Source: a bacterium (GTDB lineage Bacteria; Joyebacterota; Joyebacteria; Joyebacterales; Joyebacteraceae). From it: 64,000 nucleotides of DNA. The DNA is taken from assembly GCA_029990205.1 (NCBI GenBank), contig JAPEKQ010000011.1, positions 19,266 through 83,265 of the forward strand, in the 5' to 3' direction. Position 1 is the first letter of the stretch. The number at the start of each line of letters is the position of its first letter. Made by a program: the position numbers and the translations under genes. This document shows positions 43,858 through 52,541 of this stretch, piece after piece. Under the pieces are notes generated by a model. The model was not told where the DNA came from. It made no database searches and was given only the letters and a program-made list of their open reading frames with translations.

Positions 43858-45912
43858 ATGAACCCGAAGCATCACGATATCGATCGGCTCTGCGTCGACA
43901 CGATCCGAACACTTTCGATGGATGCCGTCGAGGCGGCAGGCTCCGGGCACCCCGGGACGCCGATGGCGCTGGCACCGGTCGTCTACACCCTGTGGCAGCG
44001 GTTCATGCGATACGACCCCGCCGACCCGCTGTGGCCCGGCCGCGACAGGTTCGTGCTCTCGGCCGGACACGCCTCGATGCTGATCTACTCGGTACTGCAC
44101 CTGGCCGCAGTGAAGGACGTTGCGTCCGACGGACGCGTGGGGGAGCGTCCTGCGGTGAGTCTGGATGACATCAAGCAGTTCCGGCAGCTCGAGAGTCGAT
44201 GCGCCGGCCACCCCGAGTTCGGTCTCACGACCGGTGTCGAGACGACGACGGGTCCGCTCGGACAAGGTGTCGCGACCAGCGTCGGGATGGCCATCGCGGG
44301 TCGGTGGACCGCAGCGCAGTTCGATCGCCCCGGCTTCGAGATGTTCGGGTACGACGTCATCGCGCTCGCCGGTGACGGCGACGTGATGGAGGGCATCTCC
44401 TACGAGGCGGCGTCGCTGGCCGGCCACCTGAAGCTGTCGAACCTCTGCTGGATCTACGACAGCAACGACATCACGATCGAGGGCAACACGGACATCACGT
44501 TCACCGAGGATGTCACCGCGCGATTCGAGGCGTGCGGCTGGCGTGTCGGTCATGTCAGCGACGCGAACGACCTTGATGCCCTGGAGGCGGCGCTCGACGA
44601 GTTCCGCCGGACCGACGACCGCCCGACACTCATCATCGTCAAGAGTCACATCGCGTACGGTGCGCCCAACAAGCAGGATTCGAGCAGCGCCCACGGCGCG
44701 GCGCTCGGGGAGAAGGAGGTCAGACTCACGAAGCGCGCATACGGCTGGCCGGAGGACTCGCAGTTCCTCATTCCCGACGGCGTGATGGAGCACTTCGCGT
44801 CGGGTCCCGGTGCTCGCGGCCGAGAGCTCAGCGAGGACTGGCGCAGCCGCTTCAAGTCATATCGGGCCGAGCACTCCGATCTCGCCGACGCGTTCGTGCG
44901 GATGCGTGGACGGAAGCTCCCCGCGGGATGGGACCGGGATCTCAAGACGTATGAGCCTGGTTCGAAGGGTGTCGCGACGCGGACCGCCTCGAGCGACGTC
45001 CTCAATCAACTGGGCGAGCGCATCCCCTGGATCCTCGGGGGTTCGGCCGACCTCGCGCCTTCGAACAAGTCACTCCTGACCTTCGAGGGCGCCGGCGAGC
45101 TGACCGCGGAGACGCCTGGGGGACGGAACATCCGCTTCGGTGTCCGCGAGCATTCGATGTTCGCCATCGCCAACGGACTGACGCTCTCCGGACTCCGGGG
45201 ATACGGTGCCACCTATCTCGTCTTCTCCGACTACGCGCGACCAGCCATCCGTCTGGCAGCGCTCATGGGACTTCCGACCATCCACATCTTCACGCACGAC
45301 TCGATCAGCGTGGGGGAGGACGGTCCGACGCACCAGCCGATCGAGCAGCTCGCCTCGCTCCGGGCGATGCCGGATCTCATCGTGCTCCGACCGGCAGACG
45401 CCAATGAGACGGTCGATGCATGGCGCGTGGTGATGGCGCTGCGTGATGAGCCGGTGGCTCTCGTTCTCTCCAGACAGAACCTTCCGGTCATCGACTGCGA
45501 CCGCTGCGCTGCGCCGCAGGTCGGTCGCGGCGCGTACATCCTCGCGGACTGCGTCGGGACGCCCGACGTCATCCTCATCGGTACCGGGAGCGAGGTCGCG
45601 CTCTGCGTGACGGCTCACGATCGTCTGGTCGACGACGGTGTGGCGTCCCGCGTTGTGAGCATGCCGAGCTGGGAACTCTTCGAGAGACAGGCTCCCGCGT
45701 ATCGGGATGCCGTGCTGCCGCCCGAAGTGCGCGCCCGCGTGACCGTGGAGGCGGGAGCGGTGTTCGGATGGGAGCGCTACGCGGGTCCGACCGGTGAGAT
45801 CATCGGGATGCGCGGGTTCGGGGAGTCCGCTCCGGCGGACGATCTGACGCAGAAGTTCGGGTTCACCGTCGAGGGCGTTCTCGCAGCGGCCCGCAGGCAG
45901 ATCCGCCTCTAG
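43858..45912 (+). CDS. tkt: Transketolase
   Basis: 684 aa full-length enzyme of the non-oxidative pentose phosphate pathway. N-terminal SGHPGTPMALAP, TTTGPLGQGVATSVGMAIA and the ThDP/Mg motif ALAGDGDVMEG through IYDSNDITIEG; pyrimidine domain with GVREHSMFAIANGL, SVGEDGPTHQPIEQLASLRA; C-terminal domain from about 550. Catalytic His residues near 30, 70 and 265 are kept. Stands alone, with its own promoter. Confidence 0.96.
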   Translation: MNPKHHDIDRLCVDTIRTLSMDAVEAAGSGHPGTPMALAPVVYTLWQRFMRYDPADPLWPGRDRFVLSAGHASMLIYSVLHLAAVKDVASDGRVGERPAVSLDDIKQFRQLESRCAGHPEFGLTTGVETTTGPLGQGVATSVGMAIAGRWTAAQFDRPGFEMFGYDVIALAGDGDVMEGISYEAASLAGHLKLSNLCWIYDSNDITIEGNTDITFTEDVTARFEACGWRVGHVSDANDLDALEAALDEFRRTDDRPTLIIVKSHIAYGAPNKQDSSSAHGAALGEKEVRLTKRAYGWPEDSQFLIPDGVMEHFASGPGARGRELSEDWRSRFKSYRAEHSDLADAFVRMRGRKLPAGWDRDLKTYEPGSKGVATRTASSDVLNQLGERIPWILGGSADLAPSNKSLLTFEGAGELTAETPGGRNIRFGVREHSMFAIANGLTLSGLRGYGATYLVFSDYARPAIRLAALMGLPTIHIFTHDSISVGEDGPTHQPIEQLASLRAMPDLIVLRPADANETVDAWRVVMALRDEPVALVLSRQNLPVIDCDRCAAPQVGRGAYILADCVGTPDVILIGTGSEVALCVTAHDRLVDDGVASRVVSMPSWELFERQAPAYRDAVLPPEVRARVTVEAGAVFGWERYAGPTGEIIGMRGFGESAPADDLTQKFGFTVEGVLAAARRQIRL

Positions 45913-46068
45913 GCGGGCCGCACACCTGCGGGTGTTGCTCGATCGGAGGAGAGGTTGGGGCTTGACCGGTGCCGGTTCATGAGCAACAATCATCCTGAAC
46001 GAGCAGTTGATGGCTGCACCGTCACCGCTGTGCGGTGCGGCTGAGGCACACGTTCAGGAGGAGGCCCC

Positions 46069-46659
46069 ATGCGACATCGCTCGAAGTGGCCGCCGCTCTT
46101 CCTCATCGCGCTCTTCCTTGCCGCCGGCGCCGCCACGCTGTTCGCCCCTGAGGCCGGCCCGCGTGGCGCGTGCGTCGCCTCCGCTGTCGGTGATGACAGG
46201 ACCATTCCGGACATCGTCGGCACGTGGGAGGGCACGTGGGAGGACACGATCTACATGGTGTCCGGATCCATGAGCTGGACGATCTCGCCGGACAGATACG
46301 ACTACATTGGTTCCGGGACGATCGATCTCACTGCTCTCGGCCTGGGCGCCCAGGAAGGCTCGGCCGGAGGCGGCATCACCCGGCAGGCGCTCGAGTTCAC
46401 GTACGAGGCCAACTCGGTCGGGTCCGGTAACGGAGTCCTCACGGGGAACAGCCTCGTGGGGGACGGTCTGGTCACCGCTCCTCTGAACTTCGGCTACTTC
46501 ACATTCCGAGGGACGGTCACGTCTGAGGCCGCCGAAGGCAGGTTCTTCTTCGTATCACCGACCGGCGGGGCCGGCCGCGTCACCATGACGAACACGACGC
46601 CGGTCGAGTCGACGAGCTGGGGAAGTATCAAGGCGGGTTATCGAAACGATGACGAGTAG
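46069..46659 (+). CDS. Secreted protein of unknown function with SWxSIKAGYR near its C-terminus
   Basis: 196 aa, signal peptide (PPLFLIALFLAAGAATLFA). The body (IVGTWEGTWEDTIYMVSGS ... AAEGRFFFVSPTGGAGRV) is predicted all-beta, calycin- or jelly-roll-like, Gly/Thr-rich. The end VESTSWGSIKAGYR is followed by four extra residues NDDE, unlike the other family members; these come from the 11-bp overlap with the next gene, as if the original stop codon were lost. AGGAGG precedes the ATG. Confidence 0.75.
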   Translation: MRHRSKWPPLFLIALFLAAGAATLFAPEAGPRGACVASAVGDDRTIPDIVGTWEGTWEDTIYMVSGSMSWTISPDRYDYIGSGTIDLTALGLGAQEGSAGGGITRQALEFTYEANSVGSGNGVLTGNSLVGDGLVTAPLNFGYFTFRGTVTSEAAEGRFFFVSPTGGAGRVTMTNTTPVESTSWGSIKAGYRNDDE

Positions 46660-47203
46660 AGAGCGAACCTCGCGACGCGTCGGATTCGGATTTCGGATCC
46701 TCTCCGGCGTCATCGACTTCATCTTCGCCGTGCTGCTCGCGCTCCCGTTGTCACGGACGCTCGGAGAGTGGTTCGCTGGGCGCGCAGTTGTCATGCTCTC
46801 CATCGGTTCCCCCGACACGCTCTGGACGGGTCCGATTCCGATGGCGCTCGGCGCGATCGGAGAACTCGTCTACGTCCTTCCGCTCGCCTGGCTGCTGATT
46901 CTCATGCCGGAGATCTTCTTCGGAGCGGCAGCGGGGAAGTGGATGCTCGGTATCCGTATCCTCCCCGCCACGAGCGTTCGACTCCGCTCGGATCGGACGC
47001 CTCTCGTCGCCGGGTTCGTCCGCTGGGTCGTCAAGTGCGCGGGTCTTCTCTCCATGACGCTCGCCCTCGTGCTCGGCAGCGGCGTCGCGGCCGTCGTGGC
47101 GTTCGGGGTCTCCGTCTCCGTGCTGGCCGGGTTCTTCGTGACCATCCAGCCGAAGTCCGATGCGCTTCACGACCGACTCGCGGGCACGACCGTCGTTCGC
47201 TGA
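46649..47203 (+). CDS. RDD-family membrane protein
   Basis: 184 aa, three to four membrane segments (GVIDFIFAVLLALPLS, LVYVLPLAWLLILMPEI, AGLLSMTLALVLGSGVAAVV). Residues RILSGVIDFIFA at the N-terminus and LHDRLAGTTVV at the end are the RDD hallmarks (Arg, Asp, Asp), with GKWMLGIRI between. Function unknown; some RDD proteins act as ion antiporters. Start overlaps the preceding gene by 11 bp (translational coupling). Confidence 0.85.
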   Translation: MTSRERTSRRVGFGFRILSGVIDFIFAVLLALPLSRTLGEWFAGRAVVMLSIGSPDTLWTGPIPMALGAIGELVYVLPLAWLLILMPEIFFGAAAGKWMLGIRILPATSVRLRSDRTPLVAGFVRWVVKCAGLLSMTLALVLGSGVAAVVAFGVSVSVLAGFFVTIQPKSDALHDRLAGTTVVR

Positions 47204-47241
47204 GCGAGTGATTCGCGGATAGGCAACTGACGTGAACGCAA

Positions 47242-47267
47242 GAAGCCCCGCCTGCAGGCGGGGCTTC
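47242..47267. terminator. Bidirectional terminator between convergent genes
   Basis: GAAGCCCCGCC, TGCA, GGCGGGGCTTC: an uninterrupted 26-bp palindrome; T-rich sequence follows on each strand (TTCCGTGTTCTCC, and on minus TTGCGTTC). Confidence 0.8.
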
Positions 47268-47329
47268 CGTGTTCTCCATCTCGGTCGCATCTTGGGACGC
47301 GTGACGGCGCACGGATCAACACACCGGTC

Positions 47330-47983
47330 CTACTGGTAGAGCGCCTTGATCGAACTCCACGTCATGGTCTCTACCGGTGCGGCGTTGTCGATCCAGATGT
47401 ACATCCCGAAGTTCCACGCGTGCGCAGTCTCGGGGCAATCGACGGTGAAGGACCCGTGGTAGCTTCCGGTCCCGGCGTATCCGTCGTAGATTCCGGTCCC
47501 CTCGCGGATGATCACGATGCACCCACTGAAGCTGCCCTGGCAGAACTCGTCGTCGTCCAGCACGCCGTCGTTGTCATCGTCCGTCACCAGCATCTGGATC
47601 GTGCAGACTCCCGTCATCGTACCGCCGAACGTATCGTCGACGATGTCGAGCACGGGCTGCGACGGCAGGCCGTGGTTGACGTCGAGGTAGCCGATCCAGT
47701 AGCCGGGTGTGCCCGGGGTGTAGTTGCCCGCGAAGAACGTGTCCCAGAAGTACTGCGTCCTCGCCGCAGGAACCGAGGTATCGGGCCATGATGCATCCGG
47801 AACGGCAATGGACCATGAACCCTCGGTGATGTCACCGCCCGAACTCATCACACCTGTGAAAATGGGGGGGCTGTCCGCGATGAAGTCCCCGACACCGGCC
47901 CCATAGAACCAGACGAAGATCTCGGTGGCGGGGGCTGCCGCGGCCAGGAGCGCGACCATTGCAAGCACAAGCAGCATGCGCAT
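47330..47983 (-). CDS. Secreted protein of unknown function with TWSSIKALYQ C-terminus
   Basis: 217 aa, signal peptide (MRMLLVLAMVALLAAAAPA). The body (YWIGYLDVNHGLPSQPVLD, then VTDDDNDGVLDDDEF) is Asp/Gly/Thr-rich; the Asp cluster resembles a calcium-binding dockerin/TSP3 loop. It ends VETMTWSSIKALYQ, the tail shared with genes at 42787 and 46069 and the remnant at 38495. A strong promoter lies upstream. Confidence 0.8.
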   Translation of the reverse strand: MRMLLVLAMVALLAAAAPATEIFVWFYGAGVGDFIADSPPIFTGVMSSGGDITEGSWSIAVPDASWPDTSVPAARTQYFWDTFFAGNYTPGTPGYWIGYLDVNHGLPSQPVLDIVDDTFGGTMTGVCTIQMLVTDDDNDGVLDDDEFCQGSFSGCIVIIREGTGIYDGYAGTGSYHGSFTVDCPETAHAWNFGMYIWIDNAAPVETMTWSSIKALYQ

Positions 47984-48076
47984 CTGCGACTCTCCTCTCT
48001 GCGCCTCGTGACGCGTGAGGGTTCGTGTCTGCAGAACACCATAGCTGACTGGGCTCGCAACCTCAGCAGTAGTGCC

Positions 48077-48104
48077 ACTATAGCAACGAGACTGTATATG
48101 TCAA
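48077..48104 (-). promoter_or_regulatory. Near-consensus promoter of the 47330 gene
   Basis: On the minus strand TTGACA (48104-48099), 16 bp, TATAGT (48082-48077). The -35 box is perfect. Confidence 0.75.
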
Positions 48105-48153
48105 GTCTTCAGGAGTGGCCGGTGTACGGTTGGCGGACGATCGGGCGGGGTCC

Positions 48154-48175
48154 GGGAGCCCCCGGTGGGGCTCCC
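48154..48175 (-). terminator. Hairpin after the CsoR operon
   Basis: GGGAGCCCC and GGGGCTCCC, 9-bp perfect stem, loop CGGT, 25 bp past the ATPase stop. Confidence 0.6.
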
Positions 48176-48199
48176 TGGGCGGTGGTTCACCAGCCGTGG

Positions 48200-48922
48200 C
48201 TACATCACGACACGGCCGTCGCAGAGATGGACGGAGCGGTCGGCCGTGGCGCCGAGCTTCTCGTCGTGCGTCGTCGCGACGACCGTCAGACCATCGCGTT
48301 CATTGAGTTCGCGGAGGAGCGCGAAGACGTCCCGGGAGTTCTTCGAGTCGAGATTACCCGTGGGTTCATCCGCCAGCAGGAGATCGGTCGACATCGCCAG
48401 TGCGCGGGCGATGGCGACGCGCTGACGCTCACCGCCGGAGAGCTCCTTGGGGAGGTGCGATGCTCGGGTCTCGAGACCGACCCGGACGAGATGGGCCATC
48501 GCCGTACTTCTGTCGACCGGGCGGCGAGCGAAGGTCGCCGGGAGCGCCACGTTCTCAATGGCCGTCAGTTCGGGGAGCAGCAGGAAGTCCTGGAACACGA
48601 ATCCGATCCTGCCGCGGCGGAGCGTTACCAGCTCGCTCTCTCTCGCTGACGAGATATCGCGACCGAGAACGATCAACTCTCCATCGGTGACCGTTTCGAG
48701 TCCGCCGAGGAGGTCGAGCAGCGTGGTCTTGCCCGAGCCGGACGGTCCCATCAGCGTCACGAACTCGCCGCGCGCGATCTCGAGATCGACACCATCGACC
48801 GCGTGGACGTCCTCGGCGGGAAGCGCGAACGTCTTCCTGAGGCCCCGTGCGATGATGGCCGGGCCGTTGTCGTGCGGGCGCCCATGGAGCGCGGTTTCGG
48901 AACCCGTGATGGTCATGCTCAT
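48200..48922 (-). CDS. ABC transporter ATP-binding protein, MacB/LolD type
   Basis: 240 aa. Walker A GPSGSGKTTLL, Q-loop FVFQDFLLLPELTA, signature LSGGERQRVAIARAL, Walker B LLLADEPTGNLDS, switch His in ATTHD. The PTGNLDS and Q-loop forms place it with LolD/MacB/FtsE mechanotransmitting transporters rather than importers. Last gene of the CsoR-headed operon, 3 bp after its permease. Confidence 0.93.
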   Translation of the reverse strand: MSMTITGSETALHGRPHDNGPAIIARGLRKTFALPAEDVHAVDGVDLEIARGEFVTLMGPSGSGKTTLLDLLGGLETVTDGELIVLGRDISSARESELVTLRRGRIGFVFQDFLLLPELTAIENVALPATFARRPVDRSTAMAHLVRVGLETRASHLPKELSGGERQRVAIARALAMSTDLLLADEPTGNLDSKNSRDVFALLRELNERDGLTVVATTHDEKLGATADRSVHLCDGRVVM

Positions 48923-48925
48923 GCG

Positions 48926-50092
48926 TCACTCTCCACTTCTGATGGCTTCGACGGGCTTCATCGAGGCGGCACGCGCCGCGGGGTAGAGACAGGCGACGAA
49001 CCCGGTGATCACGGCGCCGGCAAGCGCGACGAGGATCAGCGGTGCCGAGACCGCGATCAGCTTCCCGCTCGGGGCGTAGGGGAGGATGTTCCGGACGATC
49101 TGCTCAGCGAAGCCTCCGCCCACGAACGCGAAGACGGCGCCCGCGATGCCACCGAACAGACAGACCAGTGTGGTCTCGGCCCACACGATCTTGAACACAT
49201 CCAGCCTCGACGCGCCCATCGCCTTCATGACGCCGATCTGCTTCGTCCGCTCGAACACGGATACGAGGATGGTGTTCATCACACCGATGACGGCCACGAC
49301 GATGGCGATCGCCGCGATCGAGCTGGCCAGGACGCGGGCGGACGCGATCAGGTTGAGGATGGTGCCCTTGACCTGCGCCATGCTCACGACCTGGATGCCG
49401 GGCTCGTCGTAGAGGTCCTCCTCGAACTGCGCGAGGTCGGTGATGTCGTGAAGTCGTATCCCGATGCCGCTGATCTTCCCGGGCAGGCCGAACGTCCGCT
49501 GCGCCGTTCCGAGCGGGAGGAAGACGGCTCCGTCGTCCTGCGTGCCGGTGCGCTCGAAGACGCCGACCACGGTCAACACGGCGTCCACGCCGGGGACGAA
49601 GACCCGGTCGCCGACCGTCCGCTGTTCGAGCTCCGCCGCCTCGTATCCGAGAATGACCTCGTCTGTCGCATCGCCGGTGAACCAGCCGCCCGACCGGTAC
49701 TCGAGCCAGGGCTTGAGCTCGGCGTATGCGTCCGTGATCCCGATGAACATCATGACGCTGCCGTCGTTGAAGGTCGTCGTGACGAGCTGCGGCGCGATCT
49801 GACGGATGCGGGGGTCGAGAGTGATCCGGTCGTAGACGTCCTCCTCCATGTACCGAAGCCCGCCCCCGCCCTTGAGCATGAGGGTCGCGGCCTCGTACGG
49901 ACAGCCCTTCGCCGTCACGAGGACCTGATAGCCCATCCGGTCGATGTCGGTCCGGAGAGCCTCCTGGTAGCCGGCATCAAAGGCCAACAGACTCACGAGG
50001 ACGGCCACGGCGATCCCGACGCCGCCGATCGTGAGGACCGAACGGATCTTCCTGCGCCAGAGGACTCTGAGTGCGAGCTGGAAGACGTTCAT
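48926..50092 (-). CDS. ABC transporter permease, MacB/FtsX type
   Basis: 388 aa. An N-terminal helix (SVLTIGGVGIAVAVLVSLL), a periplasmic MacB-PCD domain of about 220 residues, then three C-terminal helices (FtsX domain) with FERTKQIGVMKAMGAS, the typical cytoplasmic coupling sequence. The periplasmic part includes one Cys (AKGCPYEAATLMLKGG). Works with the adjacent ATPase. Its start overlaps the lipoprotein gene by 4 bp. Confidence 0.92.
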   Translation of the reverse strand: MNVFQLALRVLWRRKIRSVLTIGGVGIAVAVLVSLLAFDAGYQEALRTDIDRMGYQVLVTAKGCPYEAATLMLKGGGGLRYMEEDVYDRITLDPRIRQIAPQLVTTTFNDGSVMMFIGITDAYAELKPWLEYRSGGWFTGDATDEVILGYEAAELEQRTVGDRVFVPGVDAVLTVVGVFERTGTQDDGAVFLPLGTAQRTFGLPGKISGIGIRLHDITDLAQFEEDLYDEPGIQVVSMAQVKGTILNLIASARVLASSIAAIAIVVAVIGVMNTILVSVFERTKQIGVMKAMGASRLDVFKIVWAETTLVCLFGGIAGAVFAFVGGGFAEQIVRNILPYAPSGKLIAVSAPLILVALAGAVITGFVACLYPAARAASMKPVEAIRSGE

Positions 50093-50466
50093 CGCAGTTC
50101 GACCCCGCTTCCAAGGACCATCGTCCGCGACTCGGTCATCCGGACGGTGCCCTCGACGACCACGCCGCTTCCGACCCGCTGCGGGATCGCGATGCCATGC
50201 GGCGCCAGGTCGACCCAGATGACGGCTCCGTCGTCATCGAGCGTGAACCAGCACCCCGACGGGCACTCGCTCTGGATGACGCCCTCGATGCGCACGACCG
50301 CGCCGTCGAGCGAGTGCGGGTCGGAGAGAATGTCGGCGACCGGCGTGCGCTCGGCCACCGTGATCGCCTCGCCGTACTGCTCCGTGCCGCCGCCTCCGCA
50401 CCCCGCGAGCGTCGCCAGGAACGCCAGCGCCGCGCCGGCGAGCAGCATGGTCTTGAGCGTCTTCAT
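50089..50466 (-). CDS. Small lipoprotein resembling DUF4920 (OB-fold-like)
   Basis: 125 aa. Lipobox LATLAGC, then a beta domain with VVRIEGVIQSECPSGCWF and VVVEGTVRMTESR. The CPSGCW motif recalls the VCQxKGCWM signature of DUF4920; two close cysteines could bind metal. Overlaps its neighbours by 4 bp on both sides, so it is tightly coupled within the operon. Role unknown; a metal-handling part for the transporter is a reasonable guess. Confidence 0.75.
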   Translation of the reverse strand: MKTLKTMLLAGAALAFLATLAGCGGGGTEQYGEAITVAERTPVADILSDPHSLDGAVVRIEGVIQSECPSGCWFTLDDDGAVIWVDLAPHGIAIPQRVGSGVVVEGTVRMTESRTMVLGSGVELR

Positions 50467-51170
50467 CGTGCACCTCCCTCAGTGTTGTTCGGTCTCTCGG
50501 TCTCTGTTCCGAAGAACTCGTGAAGCAGCAGCATGTTCTTGGCGATGCCACGGAGGGTGGCGCGGAAGTCGTCGGCGCTCTCGCCGCTCGGGTCGACGAC
50601 GCGGGTGAGTGGCCCCGGGAGCGAGTCCGTCGTGTCGTCCCGGTGCGCCGCCCAGAGCGGGAGGACATCACCGAGAGTGAGTCCGACGAACGCCGACGTG
50701 AACGCCTCGTTCCGGAAGAGCTTCGACTCGGGCGACGACATCTTCTGGTAGTAGAAGCTTGTGATCGCTCCGGACAGGTCGGTCGCCAGGATGAGCTGCA
50801 TGCCTCCGTACATGCCCTTCTGGTTGACTCCGTGGACGCGGCCGATCGTCTCGGTCCCGTCGAGGACCGTGTAGTACGTGTAGTCGACGTCGAGCGCTTC
50901 GAAGACAGGGTCCAGCTTGTCACCAAGCGCGTGCTCGACGCGCGCCGCCAGCGAGTCTCCGCCGCTGCCGGCGATGCTGATGTACTCGGTCCGGTAGCCC
51001 GTGGCGGCAGGGAAGAGCCGGATGACGTCGCGGTCGGGGTCGTTGAGCGAGCAGCCGACCGCTGCCTCTACCGGAGCGGCCGCGAGGAGCACGACCGTGA
51101 GCATCAGTGCCGCCGTCCCCAGCGGAACGAGCGCGTCGTTCATCCTGAGAGCCGTTTCGCGCGCCTTCAC
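50463..51170 (-). CDS. Exported FMN-binding-like protein
   Basis: 235 aa from GTG 51170, with GGAGG (8 nt upstream) lying inside the preceding gene's last codons. A signal peptide (LGTAALMLTVVLLAAAPVEA) is followed by residues like those of RnfG/NqrC-type FMN-binding domains (YTYYTVLDGTETIGRVHGVNQKG, LATDLSGAITSFYYQ). The flavinylation motif SGAT is not intact, so covalent FMN is unlikely. The longer reading starting at 51335 overlaps the neighbouring gene in another frame and is rejected. Confidence 0.65.
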   Translation of the reverse strand: MKARETALRMNDALVPLGTAALMLTVVLLAAAPVEAAVGCSLNDPDRDVIRLFPAATGYRTEYISIAGSGGDSLAARVEHALGDKLDPVFEALDVDYTYYTVLDGTETIGRVHGVNQKGMYGGMQLILATDLSGAITSFYYQKMSSPESKLFRNEAFTSAFVGLTLGDVLPLWAAHRDDTTDSLPGPLTRVVDPSGESADDFRATLRGIAKNMLLLHEFFGTETERPNNTEGGAR

Positions 51171-51174
51171 GTCA

Positions 51175-52194
51175 TCATCCTCCGTAGTAGTAGAGCTGTA
51201 TCGTTGTCTGCGTGTCGTCGAGGTCGTCGCGCGCGACCGCGGTGATCGCGCCGCGGAGCGTGAGCTCGTCCGTGAGCAGATACGACGCGCCGGCGTGGAA
51301 CGTGGTGACCGCGCCGTGCGACGAGTCGAGGTCACGGTCCCACCCGCGCACCTGGAGCTCCATGGTCAGCTGCTGCATCGACGGCGGCGTGTAGTCGAGC
51401 TCCACCAGCAGGCCACCGACCGGCGCCGAGTCGTCGCTCCCGACGCTGCCCTCGGCGAGGAGCACGAACGACCCCGCGAGCCGCTCCAGCGCGGCACCGA
51501 CCCGGGTCCTCGTCGTCGTGCCGTCCGTGTAGTCGGGGAGCGGGAGCGTCCGCATCTGTCCGCCCGTGCGGATCTCGCCGTGGAGGACGGAGAACGCGTA
51601 CCGCGTCTCGCGGCCGGTCGGGCTCCAGGTCTGGGCGGAGAGGAGATAGGAGCCGTCACCGGGCGCCGGGGCCATCCCTGTCCCGGTCTGGAGCGCGACA
51701 TCGAGATCGAGTGGACCGACGATGCCCGAGTATCCGACTCCCCAGTCCTTCTTGAACCCGATATCGAGAGGAGCCAGTGTCTGGACGAGCGTCCCGTGCG
51801 TGTCGCGGACGGGTTCGAGACCGTGCGCCTGCGCGAAGTGGCCGAACCGGAGCTTCCTGCCGAGCCCGAGACGGTACTCGAGCCATGCGTTGTGCACCTC
51901 GAACGTGAACGCCTCCGCACCGTCCAGCCGAGAGTCGCAGCTCAGTCTGAGCTGCACGTCGGTCGTCGCGAAGTCGCCGCGCTCCCCGGAGAGCCTGGCG
52001 AAGTACTCGAAGCCGACCGCGGTCTTCTGCGACCCCGGGAGCCCGAGGACCCACTCGTCGTGATCCGAGTACCCGGCGACCAGGCTCAGCTCGACGGCCG
52101 TTCTCGCGGCGACCCGTGCCCCCGCCCCGGTTGGGGAGAGGGCCGCCGCGAGCGCGACCACGGTGATCACTCCTATGAGAACTCGTGCGCTCAT
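51175..52194 (-). CDS. Outer-membrane beta-barrel protein
   Basis: 339 aa. Signal peptide (VLIGVITVVALAAALSPTGAGA) then alternating amphipathic strands throughout (for example VHNAWLEYRLGLGRKLRFGHF, GLLVELDYTPPSM, TMELQVRGWDRD), few Cys, Gly/Asp turns and a C-terminal strand TQTTIQLYYYGG ending near an aromatic. About 12-14 strands. Probably a porin-like channel. It follows csoR by 17 bp and would provide the outer-membrane part of the operon's system. Confidence 0.8.
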   Translation of the reverse strand: MSARVLIGVITVVALAAALSPTGAGARVAARTAVELSLVAGYSDHDEWVLGLPGSQKTAVGFEYFARLSGERGDFATTDVQLRLSCDSRLDGAEAFTFEVHNAWLEYRLGLGRKLRFGHFAQAHGLEPVRDTHGTLVQTLAPLDIGFKKDWGVGYSGIVGPLDLDVALQTGTGMAPAPGDGSYLLSAQTWSPTGRETRYAFSVLHGEIRTGGQMRTLPLPDYTDGTTTRTRVGAALERLAGSFVLLAEGSVGSDDSAPVGGLLVELDYTPPSMQQLTMELQVRGWDRDLDSSHGAVTTFHAGASYLLTDELTLRGAITAVARDDLDDTQTTIQLYYYGG

Positions 52195-52211
52195 GCGTTC
52201 GCCTCGATCGA

Positions 52212-52496
52212 CTATCGCTTGAAGTACCGTTCCATCACAGCCATCAGTTCGTCGGTCTTCGCCTGCGCCTCGTCCTCCGACCCTGAGCGGACGGCGTCGG
52301 TGACGCAGTGCTCGATGTGGTTCCTGAGGACGCGCAGTCCCACCGCGCCGAGAGCCGACTGCGCCGCCTGGACCTGCGTCACGATGTCGATGCAGTACTC
52401 GCCCTCTTCGACCATCCGCCGGATGCCGCGGATCTGCCCCTCCACCCTCGCCAGCCGTTTGAGATTGTCATCGTGTCTGGTCGTGTGTCCCTTCAT
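52212..52496 (-). CDS. csoR: CsoR-type copper-sensing repressor (DUF156/CsoR-RcnR family)
   Basis: 94 aa all-helical repressor. C35, H60 and C64 (EYCIDIVTQ, RNHIEHC) match Cys36-His61-Cys65 of M. tuberculosis CsoR, the trigonal Cu(I) site, and VEGQIRGIRRMVEEGEYC is the family core. It probably releases DNA when Cu(I) is bound. GGGAGGACGC precedes ATG 52496; the 126-codon reading would start upstream of the operator and is not used. First gene of the operon to 48200. Confidence 0.93.
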   Translation of the reverse strand: MKGHTTRHDDNLKRLARVEGQIRGIRRMVEEGEYCIDIVTQVQAAQSALGAVGLRVLRNHIEHCVTDAVRSGSEDEAQAKTDELMAVMERYFKR

Positions 52497-52541
52497 GCGT
52501 CCTCCCGGAGCCGTTTCGATCTGATGCGTCTTCTGTCTCTC

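Noticed and set aside
48803..50608. 601-codon plus-strand frame opposite the ABC permease
   Set aside because: The MacB-type permease and lipoprotein explain the region; the mirror product has no motif.
51171..51335. 55-residue N-terminal extension of the FMN-binding-like protein
   Set aside because: It is Ser/Thr/Arg-rich out-of-frame sequence of the beta-barrel gene; the GTG at 51170 has its own ribosome-binding site and signal peptide.
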